Of a stretch of DNA of 15,898 nucleotides, positions 1-6,573 are shown one piece after another. Under the pieces are notes generated by a model. It saw only the letters and a list, made by a program, of their open reading frames with translations. It had not been told where the DNA came from and made no database searches. A program made the position numbers and the translations under genes. How positions within the stretch are numbered: the first letter of the stretch is position 1; each line of letters starts with the position of its first letter. Source of the DNA: Alistipes sp. (GTDB lineage: Bacteria; Bacteroidota; Bacteroidia; Bacteroidales; Rikenellaceae); the NCBI GenBank assembly GCA_017559685.1, contig JAFYQY010000177.1:1-15898 (forward strand). Reading direction: 5' to 3'.

Positions 1-21
1 ATTGTTTATTGTTTATTGTTT
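1..21. repeat. Three tandem copies of the heptamer ATTGTTT
   Basis: ATTGTTT occurs three times without interruption at the left edge of the window and overlaps the last codons and stop of the leftward membrane protein gene, where it encodes an Asn/Lys/Gln-rich tail. The array may continue outside the window, so its true copy number is unknown. Confidence 0.6.
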
Positions 22-620
22 AATGACGATAATAGTAGGTAGAATGAGCCCCACAAACTGTATTTAGCAACAGAATCGAAGATATTATAGTAGGAGTATA
101 TTTGCAAGTCAATATCTGCCTCGACAGCCAACGGTGCTAAATAGCAGACAACCCGTGATATTATATATAATATAGGTATAGCGATAGTAATAGCTTTGAG
201 TCTTGCATCCTTCGAGAAGAAACGGCTCAACCATATCATTCCGACAACCAGGCAGAGTATCATAATTATCATTACCGCAGTTGATATATTGGAAATTATA
301 CTCATCAACTCCCAATCATGGTATAATGAGAAGAAGTCAATGACGCTCCAAGCACCGACATTTGCTAACTGTAAGAGCAACGAAGCCGTAATAAGTATTA
401 ATGGTGTGAATATTGGCGACTGGATCTCGCTTTGAGTGCAGAAATAGCTCCAAAAGCCGAGCTGTAAGAGCGGAAGTAATATCCACAATACTCTTTGAAC
501 ATAGTTACAAACCTCGTTGTGATTACCATTGAGTTGTAATACCGATATCGCCACTGCGGTGCCACCCAAAATGGCTACCAACCAGCCGACATAACCTGAT
601 AGTTGAAGTACCTTTTTCAT
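6..620 (-). CDS. Hypothetical polytopic inner-membrane protein
   Basis: I do not recognise a family. From the preferred start the protein has about 204 residues and is very hydrophobic, with about six likely membrane-spanning segments: one near the N-terminus after a short basic stretch (MKK), one around VLWILLPLLQLGFW, one around PLILITASLLLQLANV, one around VMIIMILCLVVGMIWL, one around AITIAIPILYIISRVV, and a last one near the C-terminus. The loops are short and no catalytic or binding motif is visible. The reading frame stays open nine codons further upstream to a TTG at 645-647, but that codon lies inside a TATATTTG promoter-like box (645-652), so the ATG at 618-620 is the better start. 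The stop codon at 6-8 lies within a heptamer repeat. It is divergent from the biotin protein gene. Function cannot be assigned from sequence alone. Confidence 0.75.
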   Translation of the reverse strand: MKKVLQLSGYVGWLVAILGGTAVAISVLQLNGNHNEVCNYVQRVLWILLPLLQLGFWSYFCTQSEIQSPIFTPLILITASLLLQLANVGAWSVIDFFSLYHDWELMSIISNISTAVMIIMILCLVVGMIWLSRFFSKDARLKAITIAIPILYIISRVVCYLAPLAVEADIDLQIYSYYNIFDSVAKYSLWGSFYLLLSSLNNKQ

Positions 621-644
621 AATAGAAGATTTAGATTTGTTATA

Positions 645-652
645 CAAATATA
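645..652 (-). promoter_or_regulatory. Candidate -7 box for the membrane protein gene
   Basis: Read on the minus strand this is TATATTTG, a full match to the Bacteroidetes -7 consensus TAnnTTTG, 24 bp upstream of the ATG at 620. No matching TTTG (-33) element is visible 19-21 bp upstream, so this is only a half promoter and could be chance in AT-rich DNA. Confidence 0.35.
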
Positions 653-702
653 CAAAAAAAAATGGGGAGAGCCGCTTCGTTTTTCTACATTTTTGTCCGT
701 TT

Positions 703-735
703 TTTGTTGTTTTTTGCGAAAATTTATTAACTTTG
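703..735 (+). promoter_or_regulatory. Bacteroidetes-type promoter of the biotin protein-mscL unit
   Basis: TTTG at 703-706 and TAACTTTG at 728-735 are separated by 21 bp, matching the Bacteroidetes primary sigma factor consensus TTTG-N19-21-TAnnTTTG. A start of transcription a few bases downstream would give an AT-rich leader of roughly 50 nt before the ATG at 792, with no clear Shine-Dalgarno sequence. The rest of 621-791 holds only T-rich DNA and no gene that I can see. Confidence 0.6.
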
Positions 736-791
736 TTATTACGAACAACCTAAGATGAGAATATAAAAAATAACAAATAAACCTTAAAACT

Positions 792-2906
792 ATGGCTAAA
801 ACTCTTAAAATCAGAGATTTGACCTTGCGAGACGGACAACAGTCCTCTTTCGCAACTCGTATGACACAGGCGCAAATTGAGCGTTGTTTGCCTTACTATA
901 AGGATGCACACTTCTACGCTATGGAGGTGTGGGGTGGTGCAGTGCCTGACTCGGTGATGCGTTACCTTGGCGAGAATCCGTGGTATCGTCTCGAGAGCAT
1001 CAAGAAGGAGATTGGCGATGTATCGAAGCTCACCGCACTCTCACGTGGCCGTAACCTCTTTGGCTATGCGCCATATACCGACGAGATTATCGAGGGTTTC
1101 TGCCGCAACTCTATCGAGAGTGGTCTCGGCATTATGCGTATCTTCGACTGCTTGAACGATGTCGAGAACGTTAAGTCTACAATCAAATATGTTAAGAAGT
1201 ATGGCGGTATCGCAGACTGCGCAGTTTGCTACACCGTAGATCCAAAATATCCGAAGTTGTCGTTCTTCCAGAAGCTTATGGGCAAGAAGAACCCTGCACC
1301 TGTCTTCACCGACGACTATTTCGTTGAGAAGGCGAAGGTGTTGGCTGGCTTGGGTGCCGATATGATCACCATCAAGGATATGTCGGGTTTGATTCCGCCA
1401 CAGCGTGTCAGCGCACTCGTTAAGAAGTTGAAGGCGGCAGTGACCGTTCCTATCGACTTCCACACCCACTGTACTCCAGGCTACGGTTTGGCTTCGGTCT
1501 ATGCAGCTATCGCAGCGGGCGTAGATGTTGTGGATGCTAACTGCTGGTGGTTTGGTGGCGGTACAGGTGCTCCTGCATTGGAGTTGGTATACCTCTTCTG
1601 CCAGAAGCTCGGTATCGACTTGGGCGTAAATATGGAGGCCGTTGCCAAGATTAACGAGCAGTTGAAGGATATCCGTTCGGAGTTGAATATCTCGGTGTTT
1701 GGTGCCGACAAACCTGCTCCAAAACCATTTAATCCTGTGGTAGACGCTACTCCAGCTGAGGTCGAGGCATTGCTCGATAAGGCTGTTGCGGCGGCACAGA
1801 AGGATGACTTCGAGGCGTTGCTCGACGCAGCACAGAAGATCGAGGCTTACTTCGGCTTCCCTGCTCCGAACAAACTTGTTCAGGAGGCTGAGATTCCGGG
1901 CGGTATGTACTCGAATATGGTGGCTCAGTTGCAGGCTTTGAAGGCCGAGGATATTTTGCCTAAGGCTATGGAGTTGATCCCTGAGGTGCGCCTCTCGGCA
2001 GGTTTGCCACCACTCGTAACTCCTACATCGCAGATTGTTGGTGCTCAGGCAGTTAACTGCGCTCTCGACTTGAAGGCAGGTCGTGCGAAGTACACCACAA
2101 AGAACAATCAGTTCGTAAACCTCGTGAAGGGCGAATACGGAACTACACCTGTGAAGATTGATCCTGAATTCCGCTTCAAGATTTGCGGTGTTCGTGAGGA
2201 GAGCAACTACGATATCTCGAAGTATCAGCACCAGCCAAACCCTGAACTCCCTGAGGCAGGTGGTGTGAAGCTCGCCGAGAATGAGAAGGAGCAGTTGTTG
2301 CTCGAGTTGTTCCCACTCGTAGCTAAGCCATATCTCACAGGCGTGAAGGTTAAGGCATATCAGGCAAAGGCGGCAGCCGAGGCTCCTGCAAAGGAGGAGA
2401 CCGTTGCGGCAGAGCCTAAGGCACAGCCAATTACAGGCCACACAATCGTGGCTCCACTTCCTGGTAAGGTTATCGAGTTGAAGGTTAAGGTTGGCGACTC
2501 AGTTGCTGTAGGTCAGGAGGTTGCAGTCTTGGAGGCTATGAAGATGGAGAATTCGATCACTTCGGATGCTGCGGGCTATGTTAAGCAGATTTTGGTTGTT
2601 GCGGGCGAGAATGTCGCTACTGACACCGTGCTTATCGAGTTGGGCGAGGCACCTGCAAAGGTCGAGGCTCCGGCAGCACCAAAGGCGGCTGTTGGCAATA
2701 AGGTTGTAGCTCCACTTCCAGGCCGAGTTATCTCGTTGAAGGTCAAGGTTGGCGACACCGTAAATGCTGGCGACGAGGTGGTAGTTTTGGAGGCTATGAA
2801 GATGGAGAATTCGATCACTTCGGACTACTCGGGTACAGTTCAGCAAATAGCTGTGGCTGAGGGTGATAACGTAGCAACCGATGCAGTACTTTTGATTATA
2901 GGATAA
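792..2906 (+). CDS. oadA: Biotin-dependent carboxyltransferase, OadA/PycB type, with tandem biotinyl domains
   Basis: This protein transfers a carboxyl group between a 2-oxoacid and enzyme-bound biotin, as in oxaloacetate decarboxylase alpha or pyruvate carboxylase subunit B. Residues about 5-270 form the TIM-barrel carboxyltransferase: LRDGQQS holds the metal ligand D14, TIKDMSGL holds the lysine K195 that is carboxylated in the family, and FHTHC gives the metal ligands H224 and H226. Residues about 290-490 fit the conserved PYC/OADA domain, and an Ala/Pro/Glu-rich linker follows at about 520-545. Two biotinyl domains then follow, each with the EAMKMEN biotinylation motif, at K584 and K670. 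Family members usually have one such domain and about 600 residues, against 704 here. No OadB or OadG subunit and no biotin carboxylase gene is nearby, so decarboxylase, carboxylase or transcarboxylase use cannot be decided here; the symbol oadA is by similarity only. The start is the ATG after the promoter; mscL follows 30 bp later. Confidence 0.88.
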   Translation: MAKTLKIRDLTLRDGQQSSFATRMTQAQIERCLPYYKDAHFYAMEVWGGAVPDSVMRYLGENPWYRLESIKKEIGDVSKLTALSRGRNLFGYAPYTDEIIEGFCRNSIESGLGIMRIFDCLNDVENVKSTIKYVKKYGGIADCAVCYTVDPKYPKLSFFQKLMGKKNPAPVFTDDYFVEKAKVLAGLGADMITIKDMSGLIPPQRVSALVKKLKAAVTVPIDFHTHCTPGYGLASVYAAIAAGVDVVDANCWWFGGGTGAPALELVYLFCQKLGIDLGVNMEAVAKINEQLKDIRSELNISVFGADKPAPKPFNPVVDATPAEVEALLDKAVAAAQKDDFEALLDAAQKIEAYFGFPAPNKLVQEAEIPGGMYSNMVAQLQALKAEDILPKAMELIPEVRLSAGLPPLVTPTSQIVGAQAVNCALDLKAGRAKYTTKNNQFVNLVKGEYGTTPVKIDPEFRFKICGVREESNYDISKYQHQPNPELPEAGGVKLAENEKEQLLLELFPLVAKPYLTGVKVKAYQAKAAAEAPAKEETVAAEPKAQPITGHTIVAPLPGKVIELKVKVGDSVAVGQEVAVLEAMKMENSITSDAAGYVKQILVVAGENVATDTVLIELGEAPAKVEAPAAPKAAVGNKVVAPLPGRVISLKVKVGDTVNAGDEVVVLEAMKMENSITSDYSGTVQQIAVAEGDNVATDAVLLIIG
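2529..2824 (+). repeat. In-frame duplicated biotinyl-domain coding segment
   Basis: A 38-bp stretch is identical at 2529-2566 and 2787-2824, offset by exactly 258 bp (86 codons), and it encodes LEAMKMENSITSD around each biotinylated lysine. The surrounding domains are about two thirds identical at protein level by hand alignment. This marks a tandem domain duplication within one gene. Confidence 0.85.
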
Positions 2907-2936
2907 TAACAGTTTAACTTAAATAGAGAAGAAATT

Positions 2937-3371
2937 ATGGGATTCTTGAAAGATTTTAAGGCATTCGCCCTCAAGGGTAATGTGATGGATATGGCAGTCG
3001 GTGTTATCATCGGTGGTGCCTTTGGTAAGATTGTAGCGTCGTTGGTTAACGATGTAATTATGCCGCCGCTTGGAATGTTGCTCGGCAAGGTGAACTTTAC
3101 CGACTTGAGTCTAACACTCCACGATGCAGTTATGGAGGGCGATAAGGTTATCACTCCTGCCGTAACTTGGAAGTATGGCGCATTCATTCAGCAGGTTGTA
3201 GACTTTGCAATTCTCGCTTTCTGCGTCTTCCTTATGGTTAAGATTATGACACGCCTCACAAAGAAGAAGGAGGAGGAGAAACCAGCTCCAGCACCTGCAC
3301 CAGAACCAGCTCCATCGAAGGAGGAGGTGCTCTTGACCGAGATTCGTGATCTCTTGAAGGAGAAAAAATAG
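2937..3371 (+). CDS. mscL: Large-conductance mechanosensitive channel MscL
   Basis: MscL is a homopentameric inner-membrane channel that opens under membrane tension and releases solutes during hypo-osmotic shock. The 144-residue protein matches the family along its whole length. It has the amphipathic N-terminal helix ([14 protein letters not shown]), a first transmembrane helix at about 15-45 with the Gly/Ala-rich [14 protein letters not shown] stretch and the IMPPLG turn, a periplasmic loop, and a second transmembrane helix at about 82-106 followed by a Lys/Glu cluster. The C-terminal part has an Ala/Pro linker (about 116-126) and the final helix [14 protein letters not shown] that bundles in the pentamer. 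It starts 30 bp after the biotin protein gene with no obvious promoter between, so co-transcription is likely. AGAAG about 6 bases before the ATG is at most a weak ribosome-binding site. Confidence 0.96.
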   Translation: MGFLKDFKAFALKGNVMDMAVGVIIGGAFGKIVASLVNDVIMPPLGMLLGKVNFTDLSLTLHDAVMEGDKVITPAVTWKYGAFIQQVVDFAILAFCVFLMVKIMTRLTKKKEEEKPAPAPAPEPAPSKEEVLLTEIRDLLKEKK

Positions 3372-3375
3372 TTCT

Positions 3376-3478
3376 GATTGGCTCTTTTTGAGTTGCACTT
3401 CAGTAGCCGAGTTGCTCACATACGCTTTAGTATGCTGCGCACTCGGCTCTTTGTTTACCTCAAAAAAATAGCTCAATC
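3376..3478. repeat. Large nested inverted repeat (palindromic element) after mscL
   Basis: The outer arms GATTG...CTTTTTGAG (3376-3392) and CTCAAAAA...CAATC (3459-3478) pair with small bulges. Inside lie the perfect 8-bp arms AGCCGAGT (3405-3412) and ACTCGGCT (3441-3448), and inside those CATAC (3419-3423) and GTATG (3430-3434) around a 6-base loop. The whole unit of about 100 bp could fold into one long imperfect hairpin on either strand. It is more elaborate than a simple terminator and lies before a separate strong terminator, so it may be a dispersed palindromic repeat. Copy number in the genome cannot be seen here. Confidence 0.6.
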
Positions 3479-3497
3479 ACCACCTATTTTAGTGGTG
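3478..3497. repeat. Small hairpin CACCAC/GTGGTG
   Basis: Six-base arms CACCAC (3478-3483) and GTGGTG (3492-3497) flank an 8-base AT-rich loop between the large inverted repeat and the terminator. It could be a minor RNA hairpin in the mscL 3' region; its role is unknown. Confidence 0.35.
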
Positions 3498-3509
3498 CAG
3501 TAGACAAAA

Positions 3510-3541
3510 AAAGGGAATGTATAACACATTCCCTTTCCTTT
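3510..3541. terminator. Bidirectional intrinsic terminator between mscL and the S26 peptidase gene
   Basis: A perfect 11-bp stem AAAGGGAATGT / ACATTCCCTTT (3510-3520 and 3526-3536) encloses a 5-base loop. On the plus strand it is followed by CC and a T run; on the minus strand the A run at 3506-3512 supplies a T tract. It therefore fits as a terminator for both the rightward mscL unit and the leftward four-gene unit, whose last stop codon is at 3542. Confidence 0.85.
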
Positions 3542-3952
3542 TTATAATATCCTGCGGAAAATTGCAAGTGGAAATCGTCGTACGGGACGAAGCCAGAGCC
3601 AAATCTTTGCGAAGAAGATATGCACGGCCGAGCAATCTACTATGCCGTATATCTTATCACGCTCGACACGCTCGGTGCCAATGTAGTTGCCGTCGCCAAG
3701 CAGGGTAATCTTCTCCTTGCCCACCTCGATGATGCGATGCACCACAAACGAGTTGCCTGCATCGGCAAACACTACGTTATATTTGCGTATATCCTCCTCA
3801 CGCACAGGACGCATAGTGATTGTCGAGCCACTACGGAAGAAGGGGAGCATACTCTGACCATTGACCGAAATGCGCACGGTCTTACCCTCGAGCAGGGTAT
3901 CACGCACGATGGAAAAGAGTTCACGATTGGCTATGGTGCGAGCATTCTTCAT
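3542..3952 (-). CDS. S24/S26-family peptidase with Ser-His (Sec11-like) active site pattern
   Basis: This small 136-residue protein resembles the catalytic core of signal-peptidase-like S24/S26 serine proteases. NGQSMLPFF carries the likely nucleophile S34 in the GxSMxP pattern, and SFVVHRIIEV follows where bacterial signal peptidase I has its general-base lysine; here the residue is H72, as in archaeal and ER Sec11-type enzymes. LLGDGN (about 84-89) corresponds to the conserved GDxN stretch. There is no N-terminal membrane anchor, but the C-terminus is hydrophobic and basic (IFFAKIWLWLRPVRRF), so membrane association is plausible. The start lies 2 bp after the stop of the HprK-like gene, so it is almost certainly co-translated with the ABC and kinase-like genes. 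A general signal peptidase is unlikely given the size; a dedicated protease for one exported product is my inference. Confidence 0.75.
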   Translation of the reverse strand: MKNARTIANRELFSIVRDTLLEGKTVRISVNGQSMLPFFRSGSTITMRPVREEDIRKYNVVFADAGNSFVVHRIIEVGKEKITLLGDGNYIGTERVERDKIYGIVDCSAVHIFFAKIWLWLRPVRRFPLAIFRRIL

Positions 3953-3954
3953 CT

Positions 3955-4833
3955 CTATTTCCCAAAGATTGTTGAGTAGGACAACTCCGCAGCTGCGGCG
4001 TCAGGCAGACACTCCAAGTGGTAGACAGGAGTGCACGAAATGATATCCGAAACGGTGTTGCAGATGTGATCCTGCAACTCATTGTCATAGGCAAATGCGG
4101 GTGGACACGACGGCAAAATTGCACCTATGGCCGACAAAGCCGGCAAGCGGTGAATCTTGTTGTATGGCGCTTGCGAGAGGCGCATAAAGGCACGTGCAGG
4201 CACATTCTTATTTACATAGCAAGGAGTTTTTCCGCTCCACGGCGATCCGTAGACAATACACTTGCCGTCAATCATTCGAACAATAGGGCTGTCGTCGTTC
4301 AAGAGTCGAGCATCCTCGATATTCTCACGCCAAAGACGTGTGTGGGTGCTCTTTCCCGTTCCCGACTCGCCGAGACACAACACCGCCTGGTGCTCTTTTA
4401 CAATTACCGACGAGTGGATAGCAATAGCTCCGAGTGGAGCTATGGTGATGCCGAACATTATCCAGATACCAAATCGCACGAGCGAAGGGTCGGTTTTGTC
4501 GTACGCTCCGAGGTTGCTCTCCACAATATTCGAGTTGTTGTTCTTGATGAGCCAGAAGGTCTTGCCCTCACGATACATCGAAAAACGGTAACCACCCTCA
4601 TAGCGAGATAACTCGCCCGTAGCATAATCCTGCTCGAACTCGAAAGAGTGAATAAGCTCGGTAGAGGGGTAGTCTGCCTCGTCGATTTTGCTCTCCATAT
4701 ACAAAATCATTGTCGGCTCGGCTGTATTATCTCTCTCAACCTCAAATGGTTTGAAGGATACCAAACCGCACTCTGCGATATTGCTGTGAGCTCCTTCGGT
4801 ACGGAGTAAAAAGTCTGCTATGCGGTAATCCAT
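3955..4833 (-). CDS. HPr kinase-related P-loop protein (HprK-like kinase)
   Basis: The C-terminal half resembles the HPr kinase/phosphorylase and PEP-carboxykinase-like P-loop fold. It has AIHSSVIV (about 137-144), a Walker A motif GESGTGKST at 155-163, an LLNDDSPIVR strand with an acidic pair at D180-D181 that may bind metal, and a YGSPWSGKT motif at 195-203. The N-terminal 120 or so residues are a separate domain that I do not recognise. No DUF1297-like HPr-binding N-domain is visible and no HPr gene is nearby, so classical control of sugar uptake is unlikely. Such HprK-like proteins occur beside peptide export or RiPP genes; in the paeninodin lasso peptide cluster one phosphorylates the precursor. 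The gene starts 1 bp after the ABC gene stop and ends 2 bp before the S26 peptidase gene. The substrate is unknown. Confidence 0.75.
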   Translation of the reverse strand: MDYRIADFLLRTEGAHSNIAECGLVSFKPFEVERDNTAEPTMILYMESKIDEADYPSTELIHSFEFEQDYATGELSRYEGGYRFSMYREGKTFWLIKNNNSNIVESNLGAYDKTDPSLVRFGIWIMFGITIAPLGAIAIHSSVIVKEHQAVLCLGESGTGKSTHTRLWRENIEDARLLNDDSPIVRMIDGKCIVYGSPWSGKTPCYVNKNVPARAFMRLSQAPYNKIHRLPALSAIGAILPSCPPAFAYDNELQDHICNTVSDIISCTPVYHLECLPDAAAAELSYSTIFGK

Positions 4834-4834
4834 A

Positions 4835-6538
4835 TTATTGTTCGTTTTTTTCGAGTGTTATGATGCGGTCGCAACAGTCGAGCGAACTATTGCGGTGTGC
4901 CACAATTACGATTGTAAGATTCTCGTTCGATGAAGACAACTGCTCAATTGCACGGTTGATGTTCTGCTCTGTAGTGTTATCGAGCGAAGATGTAGCCTCG
5001 TCGAAGAAGAGGATATCGGCCTTCTTGTAGAGCGCACGAGCGATGCCGATGCGCTGACGCTGACCGCCCGAGAGGAGCGCTCCACACTCGCCAATGCGTG
5101 TATGAACGCCATTTGGCAACGAAGCGACAAACTCTGAGAGCGATGCAGCCTCGATACACTTCTCAATTTGTGCCATATCGATATCCTTCTCCTCGCAACC
5201 GAGTGCGATGTTCGAGAGTATGGTCGTATCGGAGAGGAATGTACTCTGCGAAACATAACCTATGCTATTCTGCCACTTGCGCAGAAGCTCTCCATTCAAC
5301 TCCTTGCCATCGATGTAGACACCACCCTCGCTTGGAGTGTAGAGACCGAGTAGGATGTTGAGCAGGGTAGTCTTACCCACGCCCGACTCTCCGTTGATAC
5401 CCACCTTCTCGCCCTTGCGAATTGTGAGCGAAAGGTTGTGCAGAGTATCGTGTGAGCCATCCTCGAAGCGGAACGAGAGGTTACGCACCTCGATAGCCTC
5501 GTTGAGCGAAATATGCTCCTTGCTATGTGAGTGCTTCTCCTCCTCGACCTTAGTCTCGTTGAGAATGTCGATTGTATAGCGGTTGTAGCGCAATGCGCTC
5601 CACGCACCCATAATGTTGCGTGCCGAAGGCAATAGGCGCAAACCTGCGATAGCGAAAACACCGAATAGAATCTTCATATCGGCCGACTCAAAGCCCATAC
5701 CCAGGCAGAGGAGAAGTGCCATACCTACCGTCAAACCTGTCTCGGTAAGGTACTGTGGCAATAACGAGATGGTTGCATTCTTGCGACCAACCTCCACAAT
5801 GGTATCGAGTTCACGATCAAAGAGCGAGAGTCGGTGGTCGAAGGCGTTGTTAATCTCGATGTCGGCATATCCTCTAAAGGTCTCAATTACATCACGATAC
5901 TTACGTCGTTGCGCCTCGTTCTCGACATTGCCATAGCGGTCGAGACGGAAGCGCATAAATGCGAAGTAGAGCCACGCTACAGGGATAAACACCGCCACCG
6001 ATAGGAGTGCTCCAAGAGGTGAGTAGATGGCTATCGAGATGAAAATCATTATCAGGAGCAACACCTCGCTTGCGAGTGTCGCCAATGGTCGCAACACTCC
6101 CGTAATAAAGGTGTAGCATACGATATTCACGTTGCGTGAAAGCACCGCCGAGTTCTCCTTCTTCACAAACTGCAAACCCTGTGCGAAGTAGCCGACAAAG
6201 AGTCGGTGCGAGAGGTGACGATAGAGCGAGTAGATGTAGTCTCGCTCCACACGGTAGAGCAGTAGATTGATCAGGTTCTTAACCACAATAAATACCACCA
6301 CAGCTATGGCCACAGCTACTACAAAGTGCTTATCCGAGCCAAAACCGAAGAGGTTGTATATTGCGTTAAGGGTGTCGTTCGAGTGGATACTCTCCGAATC
6401 GAGAATCAAAAACAGAACCGGAAGCAGAGCTGCCAAACCCACAAAGTTCAATAGCGCACGAACAAAAATAGTTACGGCAACGCCCACCCCTTTGAGGCGG
6501 AAATTCTTCGGTATTATGTTGAAAATCTCGAGTTTCAT
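4835..6538 (-). CDS. ABC exporter with fused membrane and ATP-binding domains
   Basis: This 567-residue half-transporter would act as a homodimer exporting an unknown substrate across the inner membrane. The N-terminal part (about 15-315) holds about six hydrophobic helices of the type IV exporter fold. The ATPase domain (about 345-567) is complete: Walker A GESGVGKTT at 383-391, Q-loop Q431, signature LSGGQ at 489-493, Walker B ILFFDE at 509-514 with catalytic E514, and H-loop H548. No N-terminal C39 peptidase domain is present, so any substrate processing would need a separate enzyme; the S26-type peptidase two genes downstream is a candidate. The closest general types are lipid A/MsbA-like and peptide/bacteriocin exporters, and sequence alone does not decide between them. 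The gene lies 34 bp downstream of addA and appears to have its own promoter. Confidence 0.88.
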   Translation of the reverse strand: MKLEIFNIIPKNFRLKGVGVAVTIFVRALLNFVGLAALLPVLFLILDSESIHSNDTLNAIYNLFGFGSDKHFVVAVAIAVVVFIVVKNLINLLLYRVERDYIYSLYRHLSHRLFVGYFAQGLQFVKKENSAVLSRNVNIVCYTFITGVLRPLATLASEVLLLIMIFISIAIYSPLGALLSVAVFIPVAWLYFAFMRFRLDRYGNVENEAQRRKYRDVIETFRGYADIEINNAFDHRLSLFDRELDTIVEVGRKNATISLLPQYLTETGLTVGMALLLCLGMGFESADMKILFGVFAIAGLRLLPSARNIMGAWSALRYNRYTIDILNETKVEEEKHSHSKEHISLNEAIEVRNLSFRFEDGSHDTLHNLSLTIRKGEKVGINGESGVGKTTLLNILLGLYTPSEGGVYIDGKELNGELLRKWQNSIGYVSQSTFLSDTTILSNIALGCEEKDIDMAQIEKCIEAASLSEFVASLPNGVHTRIGECGALLSGGQRQRIGIARALYKKADILFFDEATSSLDNTTEQNINRAIEQLSSSNENLTIVIVAHRNSSLDCCDRIITLEKNEQ

Positions 6539-6542
6539 CCTA

Positions 6543-6573
6543 CAAAGATAACACTAAAAAGTAAATTATCAAT
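6543..6573 (-). promoter_or_regulatory. Internal promoter directly before the ABC exporter gene
   Basis: On the minus strand the -7 box TATCTTTG (6543-6550) matches TAnnTTTG fully, and ATTG (6570-6573), a 3 of 4 match to TTTG, lies 19 bp upstream and touches the addA stop codon. The box ends only 4 bp before the ATG at 6536-6538, so the transcript would start at or next to the start codon, giving a leaderless or nearly leaderless mRNA. This would let the three-gene cassette be expressed separately from addA. Confidence 0.5.

Noticed and set aside
1041..2441. Long open frame of 466 codons antisense to the biotin carboxyltransferase gene
   Set aside because: It lies entirely opposite a well-supported gene, its translation is rich in Leu, Cys and Arg with no recognisable domain, and such shadows are common where codon use favours GAG, AAG and CTC. 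No promoter supports it.
3376..3541. Possible CRISPR or phage attachment site in the gap after mscL
   Set aside because: There are no regularly spaced direct repeats and no integrase or tRNA nearby; the structure is inverted, not direct, repeats.
4018..4611. Open frame of 197 codons opposite the HprK-like gene
   Set aside because: It is fully antisense to a gene with clear P-loop motifs and shows no domain of its own; judged a shadow frame.
3542..6538. Classical HPr-kinase carbon catabolite regulation cluster
   Set aside because: No HPr or PTS gene is nearby, the N-terminal domain does not look like that of HPr kinase, and the tight linkage is to an exporter and a peptidase.
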